Source of the DNA: CAVOAK01 sp963664465
GTDB taxonomy: Bacteria; Pseudomonadota; Alphaproteobacteria; UBA8366; CAVOAK01
DNA: 64,000 nucleotides
Direction of reading: 5' to 3'
Assembly: GCA_963664465.2 (NCBI GenBank)
Contig: CAXXSU010000012.1
Location: forward strand, 1-64,000
Part shown: in pieces, positions 1 to 8,089 of the stretch
Position numbering within the stretch: the stretch's first letter is position 1
Layout: every line of letters starts with the position of its first letter
Translations under genes and position numbers: made by a program
Notes under the pieces: model-generated
The model's database searches: none
The model's input: only the letters and a program-made list of their open reading frames with translations
Told to the model about the DNA's origin: nothing

Positions 1-669
1 CTCGGCCGCATCAACAGCCTCCTTCCAATCAACATCCTGGCCGGGAATGAGTACGCATTCTTCCGTCGGCCGCTGAAGGATGATGCATGCCCCGGGCTTG
101 TGCCTAGCGAGTTCGATGGCCCCGTCCAACAGCGGCTTGTACGGGACGACGCTGTTTACCTCGACCCCGCAGGAAGCCGAAACGATTACCTTTGGCTCGG
201 AATCGTCGATGCGTACCGCCAGTTCGTTGGCGGCGAAGCCGCCGAATACCACGGAGTGGACGGCCCCGAGCCGCGCACACGCCAACATGGCGATGACCGC
301 CTCAGGAACCATCGGCATATAAATGATAACGCGATCGCCTTTGCTGACGCCATGGCTGGCAAGTGCGCCGGCAAAAGCAGAAATCTCATCGCGAAGCTCG
401 CGGTAGGTATAGGTCTTGACCGTGTCAGTAACCGGACTGTCGTAGATTAAGGCGGCCTGGTCAGCGCGGCCGGTTTCCACATGCAGATCAACGGCGTTGT
501 AGCACGTGTTCAGCACGCCACCGACAAACCAGCGAGTGAACGGCGGGTTTGACACGTCGATGACCTGACTCCAGGTCTCGATCCAATCGATCTCCTGGGC
601 CGCTTCGCTCCAGAATCCCTCGGGATCTCTCAGTGACCGATCGAAAACGTCGTCGTAGCTGGAACCCAT
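1..669 (-). CDS. prpE: Propionyl-CoA synthetase (acyl-CoA synthetase), N-terminal part
   Basis: The 5' 223 codons of an AMP-forming acyl-CoA synthetase are visible; the gene continues past the left edge. The translation opens MGSSYDDVFDRSLRDPEGFW, the acetyl/propionyl-CoA synthetase N-terminal domain pattern, and continues with a YTYRELRDEISAFAGAL segment, PMVPEAVIAMLACARLGAVH and VVFGGFAANELAVRIDDSEP. The following segment SCGVEVNSVVPYKPLLDGAI is what I associate with PrpE rather than Acs. Known role of the family: ATP-dependent activation of propionate (or acetate) to the CoA thioester in the cytoplasm through an acyl-adenylate. The ATG at 669 is chosen because it begins the conserved N-terminus. 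The P-loop and C-terminal catalytic lysine lie outside the window, so intactness cannot be judged. The gene is transcribed away from the repeat array at 791-911. Substrate assignment is an inference from the sequence pattern. Confidence 0.85.
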   Translation of the reverse strand, partial: MGSSYDDVFDRSLRDPEGFWSEAAQEIDWIETWSQVIDVSNPPFTRWFVGGVLNTCYNAVDLHVETGRADQAALIYDSPVTDTVKTYTYRELRDEISAFAGALASHGVSKGDRVIIYMPMVPEAVIAMLACARLGAVHSVVFGGFAANELAVRIDDSEPKVIVSASCGVEVNSVVPYKPLLDGAIELARHKPGACIILQRPTEECVLIPGQDVDWKEAVDAAE

Positions 670-790
670 GCCGATTATCCCCCTGATGCCGGTTGGGCTG
701 TTGCCCCGGTTCAGGTCCTCCCGGAGAACAGGATGCTGTGATTTATGCTATCCCATAGAGGGACCGGCTACCAAATTTTGTCCAGCGCGT

Positions 791-911
791 ATGTCCGCTT
801 TGGGTCATAAGCAGACATGATCCCCAGTGCTTAGATAGGTCCGCTTCCGGGGGTAAAGCAGACATACTTCCTTGGGAGGCTGAACGTCCGCTTATAGCCA
901 TAAGCGGACAT
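791..911 (-). repeat. Palindromic repeat array, units C-B-A (minus orientation)
   Basis: Three 28-bp palindromes at 791-818, 838-865 and 884-911. Each has arms close to ATGTCCGCTT and AAGCGGACAT around an 8-nt loop. Read on the minus strand the loops are of type C (TGACCCA-like), B (ACCCCC-like) and A (GGCTA-like), the same order of types as in the plus-oriented arrays further right when those are read on the plus strand. The spacers (19 and 18 bp) closely match those of the array at 2895-3015. It lies in the gap between the divergent prpE and the small secreted-peptide gene. Confidence 0.93.
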
Positions 912-1079
912 CTCGCAGAAATGTTTGAGCAAATAATTACACATGGTTGCGAAATAATATTCGGTAAGGAACGTCATATAGGTATGAATATTCGTCTTGA
1001 GGCGGGCTAACCGCCCTAGTGGTAAAATTCCTTATGGGTATCCCTTCGGGTACCCGATTGAATTGGGAGAAATCTTAGA

Positions 1080-1292
1080 ATGACGAAGCATATTCTTCCG
1101 ATCTTTGCCGCGATCGCCCTGTTGGGGTTTGGTTTTGCTGCTCTTCCAACGCTGGCGAACAACGCATCTGATACGGGTGTTGAGCACGGAAGTGGGCATG
1201 GCAACGGCGGCGTTGGTCAAGGCGCGGGTCAAGGTGCTACACACGGCCAAGGGGTTGGTGTCGAAAGCAACGTTCCGGTTCCTCCTCGCTAG
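1080..1292 (+). CDS. Small secreted Gly/His-rich peptide
   Basis: A 70-residue product with a clear Sec signal peptide: MTKHILPIFAAIALLGFGFA followed by a probable cleavage after LPTLA (about residue 26). The mature part of roughly 44 residues is rich in Gly, His, Val and Gln, with GHGNGGVGQGAGQG-type repeats, and has no cysteines. A purine-rich GGGAGAAAT stretch about 8 nt before the ATG can serve as ribosome binding site. It sits alone between two palindrome arrays (791-911 and 1349-1422) and just upstream of two secreted caspase-like genes on the same strand. I do not recognise the family. The His/Gly composition would allow metal binding, but that is speculation. The signal peptide and ribosome site argue that it is real despite its size. 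Confidence 0.6.
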   Translation: MTKHILPIFAAIALLGFGFAALPTLANNASDTGVEHGSGHGNGGVGQGAGQGATHGQGVGVESNVPVPPR

Positions 1293-1348
1293 TCCAGCGC
1301 AATTATCCTCTACATAGGGCCGCCGGTTAATATTTGCGCAATCCGCGA

Positions 1349-1422
1349 ACATTCGCTTTGGGTCAAGAGCGGACTTCAGCTACAGCCGGCTTTAATGTCC
1401 GCTCTTAGCCAGAGGCGGACAT
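1349..1422 (-). repeat. Palindromic repeat array, two units (C, A; minus orientation)
   Basis: Two units at 1349-1376 (type C, left arm degenerate) and 1395-1422 (type A). The middle B unit present in most other arrays is missing. It separates the small secreted peptide gene from the first caspase-like gene. Confidence 0.85.
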
Positions 1423-1479
1423 TGGCGTTTGATTCTATCCGGCGTTATTCTAATACCATCGAACATATGAGTGTTCTTG

Positions 1480-2839
1480 ATGGTTCGTAGCGCATTGCTC
1501 GTTTTCCTGCTTCTGCCGATGTTTGCGACCTCGGTGCAAAGTGCCCCTGCGCGAATCGCGCTGGTTATCGGCAACAGTGATTACGAAATTGCTCGTTTTC
1601 CTGCTTCTGCCGATGTTTGCGACCTCGGTGCAAAGTGCCCCTGCGCGAATCGCGCTGGTTATCGGCAACAGTGATTACGAAAATGCACCACTGAAAAACC
1701 CGGTGAATGACGCAGCACTCATGGCATCGACGCTGAAGGGCGTCGGGTTTGAGGTCATGGCTCATGTGAACCTGGATCGGCGCGAAATGAAACGTGCCTT
1801 TTTGAGCTTTCAACGGCGCATTAAAGAGGCGGGTAGCGACACCGTGAGCCTCGTCTATTATTCCGGCCACGGTGCACAGGTAAACGGTGAAAATTACCTG
1901 ATACCTGTCGGATCGTTGATCGCGGACGAATATGATGTGGATATTGAAGGCGTACGTGCATCAAGCTTGTTGAAGACACTTGATGACGCAAACGCTGCCC
2001 TCAACATTGTCATACTGGACGCCTGCCGGAATAATCCTTTCCAATCAAGTTCTAGGTCCGCTCATCGGGGTCTCGCCAAGATGGATGCGCCAACCGGCAC
2101 GCTCCTCGCCTATTCCACCGCGCCTGGTCAGGTTGCAGAAGACGGTTCCGGTTCAAACAGCGCCTATACAATAGCACTCTCGTTGGCGATCCGCATGCCT
2201 GGTGCAAAGGTGGAAGAGGTCTTTAAGCGGGTACGCATCGAGGTCATGACCCGCACGCTGGACCAACAAGTGCCATGGGAATCATCTTCGCTAACGGGTG
2301 ACTTTTATTTCAGTGGTAATACGACGACAACGCAAGCACCCGTTGCTGCAGCACCAGCCACTCTAGCCGCACCTGTCGTCGATAAAGAGACTATTTTCTG
2401 GCAGTCGATCCAGGACAGCGAAGACGCGGGCGACTTCAAAGCCTACCTGCAGCAATATCCCGACGGATCATTCGCTGCATTGGCGCGTTTCAAGGTCAAG
2501 AAGTATCAGGAGACAGCAGTTGCATCCCAGAGATCAATCGAGAACAAATGCCGGGAGGGACTTATCGCCGCGCTGGCAAGTCACACATGGACTCTCAAGA
2601 CTTATTTCAAAGATGGTGTCAATTCTTGGAACATGGATTTCGAACGGAACGGCGGCGGCGTTCAAGCAAAAAGCAAAAGGCGAACGCACGCCGTCGAAAT
2701 CACCAAGTGTGACGAGATCGTTTTTCAGTGGAAACCTAATGAGAAAAAGGCGTATCGGCTAAAACAAGATGGAAAAAAATTCGTTGGGTTTCGCGTTAAA
2801 AGAGGCCATGAAGACTACCGTGCCGAAATGAGCCCTTAG
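1480..2839 (+). pseudogene. Caspase-like (p20) secreted protease 1, frameshifted by a 94-bp tandem duplication
   Basis: Peptidase C14 (orthocaspase-type) protein. The p20 domain shows the catalytic His in LVYYSGHGAQVNGENYLIP and the catalytic Cys in NIVILDACRNNPF, followed by GTLLAYSTAPGQVAEDG. After it come an Ala/Pro linker, a FWQSI..YLQQYPDGSFAALARF segment that I associate with alphaproteobacterial caspase-family proteins, and a unique C-terminal domain of about 100 residues. The ATG at 1480 starts a signal peptide (MVRSALLVFLLLPMFATSVQ). A direct 94-bp duplication (1494-1587 and 1588-1681) repeats the signal peptide and the start of the domain and shifts the frame. The long downstream frame is only open from a TTG at 1523. 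Removing one copy gives an intact 421-residue protein. Expected location is the periplasm or outside; substrate unknown. The second caspase gene at 3073 is a close paralogue. Confidence 0.85.
1494..1681. repeat. 94-bp perfect tandem duplication inside caspase-like gene 1
   Basis: The segment starting ATTGCTCGTTTTCCTGCTTC at 1494 recurs at 1588 and runs, apparently without mismatches, to TTACGAA. The period of 94 bp is not a multiple of three, so the duplication changes the reading frame. The paralogue at 3073 has no such duplication. Confidence 0.95.
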
Positions 2840-2894
2840 AAAACTGGCACTTATGCAATTTCCTGCTCATGCCTCTTTAGCAGGGCAGATTGCA

Positions 2895-3015
2895 ATGTCC
2901 GCTTTGGGTCATTAGCAGACATGATCACCAGTGCTTAGATAGGTCCGCTTTCGGGGGTAAAGCAGACATATTTCACTGGGAGGCTGAATGTCCGCTAATA
3001 GCCAAAAGCAGACAT
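2895..3015 (-). repeat. Palindromic repeat array, units C-B-A (minus orientation)
   Basis: Units at 2895-2922, 2942-2969 and 2988-3015. Spacers are nearly the same as in the array at 791-911 (for example a CCAGTGCTTAGAT stretch follows the first unit in both), so these two arrays are copies of one another. It lies between the two caspase-like genes. Confidence 0.93.
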
Positions 3016-3072
3016 TGGCGTTTAATCGCGACCTCCGTTACTCTTAGGTCGTCGATCAATAGAGGCTGCGTT

Positions 3073-4389
3073 AAGGTTCGTGGCGCTTTCCTTGTTCTCC
3101 TTTTCTTGCCGATTTTTGTGACGTCGGTTCAGAGCGCGCCTGCGCGTATCGCGCTTGTAATCGGCAACGGCGACTACGAACATGCGCCCCTCAAGAACCC
3201 GGTGAATGACGCTGCACTGATGACGACGACCCTGAAGGGTGCGGGGTTTGAGGTGATGGCTTATGTGAACCTTGACCGGCGCGAACTGAAGCGAGCGTTC
3301 TTGCGGTTTGGAGATCGGATTAAGGAGGCGGGCAACGATACGGTGAGCCTCGTTTATTACGCCGGTCACGGGGCGCAGGTGAATGGTGAAAACTACCTGA
3401 TACCAATCGGCTCCCAGATCGAGGACGAGCGTGACGTGGATATTGAAGGCATTCGTGCGTCGAGCCTTCTGAGAACACTTGAGGACGCAAACGCAGCCTT
3501 GAACATCGTTATCCTGGATGCGTGCCGGAATAACCCTTTCAAATCCAGTTCTCGGTCGGCTCAACAGGGCCTTGCCAAGATGGACGCGCCGACCGGTACG
3601 CTGCTCGCGTATTCCACAGCGCCCGGCCAAGTAGCGGAAGACGGCGCGGGCGCGAACAGCGCCTATACAAAAGCACTTTCGTTGGCGATCCGCAGACCCG
3701 GCGCGACCGTTGAGCAAGTATTCAAGCGGGTGCGCATCGAGGTGATGTGCCGTACATCGGACGAACAAGTGCCATGGGAATCGTCGTCATTGACGGGGGA
3801 CTTCTATTTCACTGGTGGCGATAAATCACCGCCTGCACCAGTTGCAGCCGCTCCAAGCGTCTCATCCGCGCCCACCGTCGATAAAGAGGCCATGTTCTGG
3901 CAGTCAATCCAAGGCAGCGAAGATGCGGGCGATTACGAAGCCTATCTGGAGCAATATCCGGACGGATCATTCGCCGCTTTGGCACGCTTCAAAGTCAAGA
4001 AGTTACAAGAGACAGAGGTCGCTGTAGCGACGCCTAAAGCAGGACCTCAAACCGCGAAGTTGCCGGTGGAGCAAGTACCAGTCATATCCTTCGACGGAAG
4101 TTGGGAAGGAAGTTACAGGAACACTAGAGGGGACAATGATTGCAACCCATGGTTCGATATTAAGTTCAAGATTAGCGGAAAGAGCGTCACCGGATCTGTT
4201 AGTTATGCAAGTGCTGGATCCTACGCAGTTCGTGGCTCAATCAATTCTGCAGGACAACTAAAGGCAACCATTTTCACCGTTGATAAGAGCGAACTAGAGG
4301 GCACGGCGAAGGGACGGCGCTTAAATGGCACTTACTCCAGTAAAAGACACCCCTGCGAAGGAACTTTCGTCGTTATTAAACAAGACTAG
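3073..4389 (+). CDS. Caspase-like (p20) secreted protease 2, start codon uncertain
   Basis: Paralogue of the gene at 1480, with catalytic His in LVYYAGHGAQVNGENYLIP, catalytic Cys in NIVILDACRNNPF, and the same FWQSI..YLEQYPDGSFAALARF segment. The C-terminal domain of about 90 residues is different: it begins FDGSWEGSYRNTRGDNDCNP and looks like a beta-rich domain with a cysteine near each end. The signal peptide (FLVLLFLPIFVTSVQSAPA) is retained, but the position matching the ATG of gene 1 reads AAG (3073-3075). No in-frame ATG lies nearby; TTG 3106 and GTG 3118 fall inside the signal peptide, so the gene may be untranslatable. The stop codon TAG at 4387-4389 is made of the TA target duplication plus the first base of the IS element at 4389; before insertion the codon would have been TAA. 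Function beyond cysteine-protease fold membership is unknown. Confidence 0.75.
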   Translation, partial: KVRGAFLVLLFLPIFVTSVQSAPARIALVIGNGDYEHAPLKNPVNDAALMTTTLKGAGFEVMAYVNLDRRELKRAFLRFGDRIKEAGNDTVSLVYYAGHGAQVNGENYLIPIGSQIEDERDVDIEGIRASSLLRTLEDANAALNIVILDACRNNPFKSSSRSAQQGLAKMDAPTGTLLAYSTAPGQVAEDGAGANSAYTKALSLAIRRPGATVEQVFKRVRIEVMCRTSDEQVPWESSSLTGDFYFTGGDKSPPAPVAAAPSVSSAPTVDKEAMFWQSIQGSEDAGDYEAYLEQYPDGSFAALARFKVKKLQETEVAVATPKAGPQTAKLPVEQVPVISFDGSWEGSYRNTRGDNDCNPWFDIKFKISGKSVTGSVSYASAGSYAVRGSINSAGQLKATIFTVDKSELEGTAKGRRLNGTYSSKRHPCEGTFVVIKQD

Positions 4390-5321
4390 GGTCCGGACTC
4401 ATTACAGCCACCAGATGACGGCGGCGGCAAGGGCGATTGCGGCGATGAAGTTTTTGATGTTGCGGTCGAAGCGGGTGGCTATACGGCGCCAGTCCTTGAG
4501 GCGGCAAAACATGCGCTCGATGATGTTGCGCTGCCTGTAGACGGTCTTGTCATAATGGTATTGGACCTTGCGGTTCTTGCGCGGTGGGACGGCCGCCCGG
4601 CTTGCGGCCCGTCTTCTCGGCCTTCTCCGCGCGCGCCTGACGGCCGTGGTTCCACGTTCTGCCAGCCAGTCGCGCAGGGCTTTGCTGTCATAGCCCTTGT
4701 CGGCGACGAGTTCGGCGGCGGGCGGCATGGCTTCGATACAGCCAGCTGGCTTTGCGAGCCCTTGTCGGCCTTCGGCGGCGGGCGGCAATCATGGGCGGAC
4801 ATGGACGTTTCCTGGTGTCAGGAGCAGGACGAGGGGCCTGCCTTTCGCATCGCAGACAGCGTGGAGCTTGGTGTTGCGGCCCCCCTTGGTGCGGCCGATG
4901 CCATGGGCCAAGGCCCCCCTTTTCCGCCGCCGGCGCAGCGATGAACCTTGATGCAGGTTGAATCGATGAACAGCCGGTCGGGGGCGTCTTCGCCGCCCGC
5001 CAGCGCGCTGAATATCCGTTCCCAGATGCCGCGCTCCGCCCAGCGTACAAAGCGGTTGTAGAGCGTCTTCTTCGGTCCGTAGACCTCACGCGGACAGTCG
5101 GCCCAGCGCCCGCCATTCCTCAGGGCATGGACGATCCCGCTCAGCACCCGGCGATCGTCAACGCGCGCCATGCCGCGCGTATCCGTCGGCAAAAGCGGCC
5201 CAATCCGAGCCCATTGCGCATCCGAAAACCAAAAGAAATCCGACATTTCCATCGCCTCCTCGCTGGAAACAATGAATCATGCCAGCCCCGCTTTGGGAAT
5301 CCCCTTAATGGGTCCGGACCC
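4389..5321 (-). mobile_element. IS5-family element (IS427-like), 933 bp
   Basis: Terminal inverted repeats begin GGGTCCGGACTCATTA (left) and GGGTCCGGACCCATTA (right, read inward), flanked by a TA duplication at 4387-4388 and 5322-5323. It inserted in the stop codon of caspase-like gene 2. The transposase frames on the minus strand are arranged in the two-frame layout of the IS427 group, but the second frame is damaged. Confidence 0.88.
4402..5252 (-). pseudogene. IS5/IS427-type transposase, two frames, degenerate
   Basis: The first frame (5252-4818, 144 codons) has the DUF4096-like N-terminus (FFWFSDAQWARIGPLLPTD) and the first catalytic Asp in LFIDSTCIKVH. A slippery GGAAAAGGGGGG stretch (about 4914-4925 on the minus strand) is placed for a frameshift into the frame reading KGGRNTKLHAVCDAKGRPL. 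That frame meets a stop after TPGNVHVRP. Another frame (4788-4402) carries LVADKGYDSKALRDWL with the second Asp, and the C-terminal IIERMFCRLKDWRRIATRFD with the Glu. An imperfect duplication of a CCGCCCGCCGCCGAA block between these parts breaks the normal continuity. The element is therefore probably not autonomous. The IS5-family assignment is firm; loss of function is inferred from the extra stop. Confidence 0.75.
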
Positions 5322-5415
5322 TAATTTAAGTGGCCGTTTGAGTGCGAACTGAAGTCGTTGGCACTCTCACATTAGGACGCTGATCCGGTTGCTGTATTAG
5401 TGCCTGATAGGCCAT

Positions 5416-5582
5416 ATGTCCGCCATGGGTCAAAAGCAGACTTTCGAGCGGCGAGTTACGGATGTCCGCTTTGGGTCATTAGCGGACGTTAGCGCCACCC
5501 ACCCCGGATGTCCGCTTTGAGGCCGAAAGCGGACTAACTGTCTGCATGTTCTGTACGTCCGCTTGTAGCCAGAAGCGGACAT
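5416..5582 (-). repeat. Palindromic repeat array, four units (C-C-B-A, minus orientation)
   Basis: Units at about 5416-5442, 5462-5489, 5508-5535 and 5555-5582. This is the largest array in the window; the C unit is doubled. The A unit lies about 9 bp beyond the stop codon of the small gene at 5592. Confidence 0.92.
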
Positions 5583-5591
5583 TGCACATCA

Positions 5592-5823
5592 TCAGTGCAC
5601 TGTTCCATCCGGCTTCTTGTTTACCAACTCAAGTACAGCCTTCAGGATCGCCTTCCAGACGGCCTGCCCGTCTAGGTCCCCAACATCCAGCATCTTGTCG
5701 GCACGCAAGGTCCCCAACATCCAGCATCTTGTCGGCACGCAAGGCTGCTTCAATGGGTGCCTCGACGCCGTGCTGGTCGATCATCAGCTTTGCGGCACGC
5801 CAGACGTCACGTTCGTCGATCAT
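5592..5823 (-). pseudogene. Small conserved alphaproteobacterial protein, frameshifted by a 34-bp duplication
   Basis: The frame opens MIDERDVWRAAKLMIDQHGV and is clearly paralogous to the gene at 17536 (ERDVWRAAKLLIEQHGVESP). A 34-bp direct duplication (5675-5708 and 5709-5742) inserted after the MLDVGD codons shifts the frame. Removing one copy gives an uninterrupted 65-residue product continuing LDGQAVWKAILKAVLEL and ending PDGTVH. The start codon lies 4 nt after the stop of the EamA gene, so the two genes would have been co-transcribed. Function unknown. The family looks like a short helical protein that I recall as common and uncharacterised in alphaproteobacteria. Confidence 0.8.
5675..5742. 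repeat. 34-bp perfect tandem duplication inside the small gene at 5592
   Basis: GGTCCCCAACATCCAGCATC and the following 14 bases occur twice back to back. The period of 34 is not a multiple of three and destroys the reading frame. Confidence 0.95.
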
Positions 5824-5827
5824 TGCG

Positions 5828-6679
5828 TTATCCGACTAACTTGCGGCCCCTGCTTTCGCGGTACGCCACGTATGTCACGCTCGAAAAGATCATAACGCCG
5901 CCCAGCCAAGTGAAGACGCCGGGGACCTCGGCGAAGAAGACGTAGCCGATGCCTGCCGCCCAGATCAGCTGTAGAAAGGACAACGGCGAGATGACGTTGG
6001 TCTCTAGCTCTTTGAGTGCCTGGGTGTAGGCAAGGTTCGCCAGGGTGCTACCGATGCCCATGGCCGCGAACCACAGGAGCTGGTTCCCATTCGGCCACTG
6101 CCAGACGAACAATGCGGGCACCAAGGCCAGCGGCGCGCGCAGCATTACACTGTATAGAGTGATCGTGACGACAGAATCGGTACGGGTCAGCACCTTCATC
6201 ACGAGGATTACGAACGCAAACAGCAGCGATGCTCCGATTACCAGCAACGAACCGGAGTCCACCGATACAATTCCTGGGCGCACGATGACAAAGACCCCGG
6301 CAAAGCCGAACAGGATGGCCGCCAATTTTGCCGTTCCCACCCGTTCCTTGAGTATGACCACGGCGAGCAGGACCGTGAAGATGGGCATCGTGAAATTGAG
6401 TGCCGTGACCGTAGCTATGGGCGTAACTGTCAAGGCGTAGAACAGCCCCCATATGCCCACTACGCTGAGGACGCTACGAAGGACGTGGAGCCCGATTTTG
6501 TCGGTGCGAAGCGGGCGGAGCCCGTGCCGAAATACCCACGGCAGCATCGCGAACAGCCCGAATAGCGTTGCAAGGAAGGCGATCTGAAATATATGTAAGT
6601 CCGCCGATAGATGCCGCACCATGCCCGCGCCCGAGGCGTAAGCGATAGTGGACAGAAGCGCGAGACTTATGCCGCGCAT
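5828..6679 (-). CDS. EamA-family (DMT superfamily) permease
   Basis: A 283-residue integral membrane protein with about ten hydrophobic segments arranged as two EamA repeats (roughly residues 5-135 and 145-275). Typical features are the first-helix start MRGISLALLSTIAYASGAGM, the TVTPIATVTALNFTMPIFTV segment at the end of repeat 1 and the matching LKELETNVISPLSFLQLIWA segment in repeat 2. Family members export amino acids, metabolites or drugs across the inner membrane; the substrate cannot be read from sequence. Start at ATG 6679, preceded by GTGAGGATTCACT, a good ribosome site. The terminator-ended candidate leader RNA (6797-7000, same strand) lies about 120 nt upstream, which suggests control by premature termination. 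The small gene at 5592 follows after 4 nt. Confidence 0.88.
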   Translation of the reverse strand: MRGISLALLSTIAYASGAGMVRHLSADLHIFQIAFLATLFGLFAMLPWVFRHGLRPLRTDKIGLHVLRSVLSVVGIWGLFYALTVTPIATVTALNFTMPIFTVLLAVVILKERVGTAKLAAILFGFAGVFVIVRPGIVSVDSGSLLVIGASLLFAFVILVMKVLTRTDSVVTITLYSVMLRAPLALVPALFVWQWPNGNQLLWFAAMGIGSTLANLAYTQALKELETNVISPLSFLQLIWAAGIGYVFFAEVPGVFTWLGGVMIFSSVTYVAYRESRGRKLVG

Positions 6680-6796
6680 AGTGAATCCTCACGTTCACTG
6701 GAGCTCGACTGGACGAACATTCTCCGGTTAGTCGACAAACGCGATCAATGTAACTCGTTGATCATTGCCCATTCAGATGGGTCAGTTCAACTTCAA

Positions 6797-6830
6797 CAAA
6801 AACAGGGCCTCGCCATTTCAGCGAGACGCC
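6797..6830 (-). terminator. Intrinsic terminator ending candidate RNA copy I
   Basis: On the minus strand GGCGTCTCGC pairs with GCGAGGCCC-type sequence across a short AAA-containing loop and is followed by TGTTTTTG. It stands about 120 nt before the EamA start codon, where it would act as an attenuator or end a small RNA. Confidence 0.65.
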
Positions 6831-7000
6831 GTAGAGGAAAGTAGAAATTACATCACAACGTTGGTCCACCGGCTTTCCCGTGCCAAGCCGAACAAGCCCC
6901 GCAGGCGACTCACGATTCGCACTAGGTGCAAGCCGAGTTTCCACACCAATGCGAGCCCCACACGGACTCAGCGACTCTCTACGGGGCGTTAATGAGTCTT
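6797..7000 (-). ncRNA. Candidate structured leader RNA / small RNA, copy I
   Basis: This 204-nt segment is repeated at 21957-22160 and, 5'-truncated, at 17339-17509. Read on the minus strand it starts AAGACTCATTAACGCCCCGT and contains the shared block TCGCCTGCGGGGCTTGTTC. It ends in a G/C hairpin (6803-6830) followed by a run of T, as in an intrinsic terminator. An internal helix pairs CGCA with TGCG here where copy II pairs CGCGTT with AACGCG, a compensated difference. It lies upstream of the EamA gene on the same strand. No known riboswitch class is recognised. Confidence 0.6.
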
Positions 7001-7125
7001 CTAGGAAATGTGTGCCGGCTTCCAGTCCACTTCCTCGTCAAGTTGCTCGCATCGTCGGTGGAAAGGCGTTCGAGTGTCTGATTGAAGTCACGGGCGGACG
7101 TTTGACGCCTAATTTGTTTTGGTGC

Positions 7126-7835
7126 TCAACGAAGATGACGGCGTACGCTTTGCGCCAATTTGACCAAATAGTCCTCTGCCCAAAGTGACCATTTTCCCGA
7201 ACCCGGTGCTCCTAATGAAGGGATTACGAAAACCGTTGAAGTGTGGGTATTGAACTGGACCTTTGTCTTGAACAACTCTTTGGTCTGAACTGGTTTGCTG
7301 TTTACCATCGGAAATGAAGGAACCGCTTCAATCTTGTTTGAAAATTCCTTGCTGACACGCGCCCCATGAATGATAAGGACCTTAGGGTGGATACAGCGTA
7401 TTAGAGTTTGAAAGATCGCCAATCCCCTCTCTTTTCCTCCTGGATGTTTAGGTTCCGTTAGGTGGGAGAAATTTGGTGACGAATAGCAATAGACGTTTGT
7501 TTCCAAAATCTCCAAAACTCCTATGTCCGTTAGAGTCTTCATTAACGTCTCAATGTTAATTCGGGAGGGTGATGGAGATTTGTCCTCTTTTGCCCTAACT
7601 CCTGCATAGAAACTTTGGCAATCATATCCATTCCGATTGAAGTGAATGTCCATAAATTGACGATGTGATTTCACGTGCTTCTTCGTGTATGCAGTTGCTG
7701 GATTTGCGCCAATCGAACCAGGTCAAAAACCTTCGCCTTCTCATGTTTTCTTAGGTTCGTCATCCAGGGTCTTGGATACTGACCATTTATGGGTTTCGTC
7801 AGCGCGAACAGTTCTTTTTCCAGTGGCGAAGGCAT
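7126..7835 (-). pseudogene. Uracil-DNA-glycosylase-like protein, 1-base frameshift
   Basis: Two overlapping frames form one gene. Part 1 (start ATG 7835) reads MPSPLEKELFALTKPINGQY then PRPWMTNLRKHEKAKVF. Part 2 continues GSIGANPATAYTKKHVKSHR and ends after VFVIPSLGAPGSGKW. A single missing base near 7722-7724 separates them; restoring one base would give KVFVPGSIGANPATAY and a 236-residue product. The GANPAT motif, the LETNVYCYSSP segment and the final PSLGAPGSGKW resemble the active-site and DNA-binding loops of uracil-DNA glycosylase superfamily proteins; this is a family-level inference. The IS21-family element starts only 46 bp upstream of the start codon, at 7881, so the promoter has probably been lost too. 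Confidence 0.65.
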
Positions 7836-8089
7836 GCGACCAGTCTCTTTCTTTGTTAGTTCAAATGTGCGCTGTGAACTTGTCAACGGCGGAGTAAGAT
7901 TGGTCCGAAGGGCGGAGTAAATTTAGCCCACTTGATGTGATGCCATTCGCGGTGTTGCGGGTTGTCCCGGTAGTCCATAGGAGGGACCCGCGCTGCTTCG
8001 TGTAGCGCTTTGCGATACGCGAAGCGAAGCAGCGTGGGAGGTGCCTGTGGACCCACCGGGGCAACCGGGGTCTCGGTGTTCGATGCCGG

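Noticed and set aside
791..911. Palindrome arrays as CRISPR arrays (28-bp repeats with 18-19-bp spacers)
   Set aside because: Only 2-4 units per array, spacers too short and shared between arrays, loops differ by fixed type, and no cas gene is present.
3022..3768. 248-codon minus-strand frame opposite caspase 2
   Set aside because: Shadow of the caspase coding sequence with no recognisable domain or start site.
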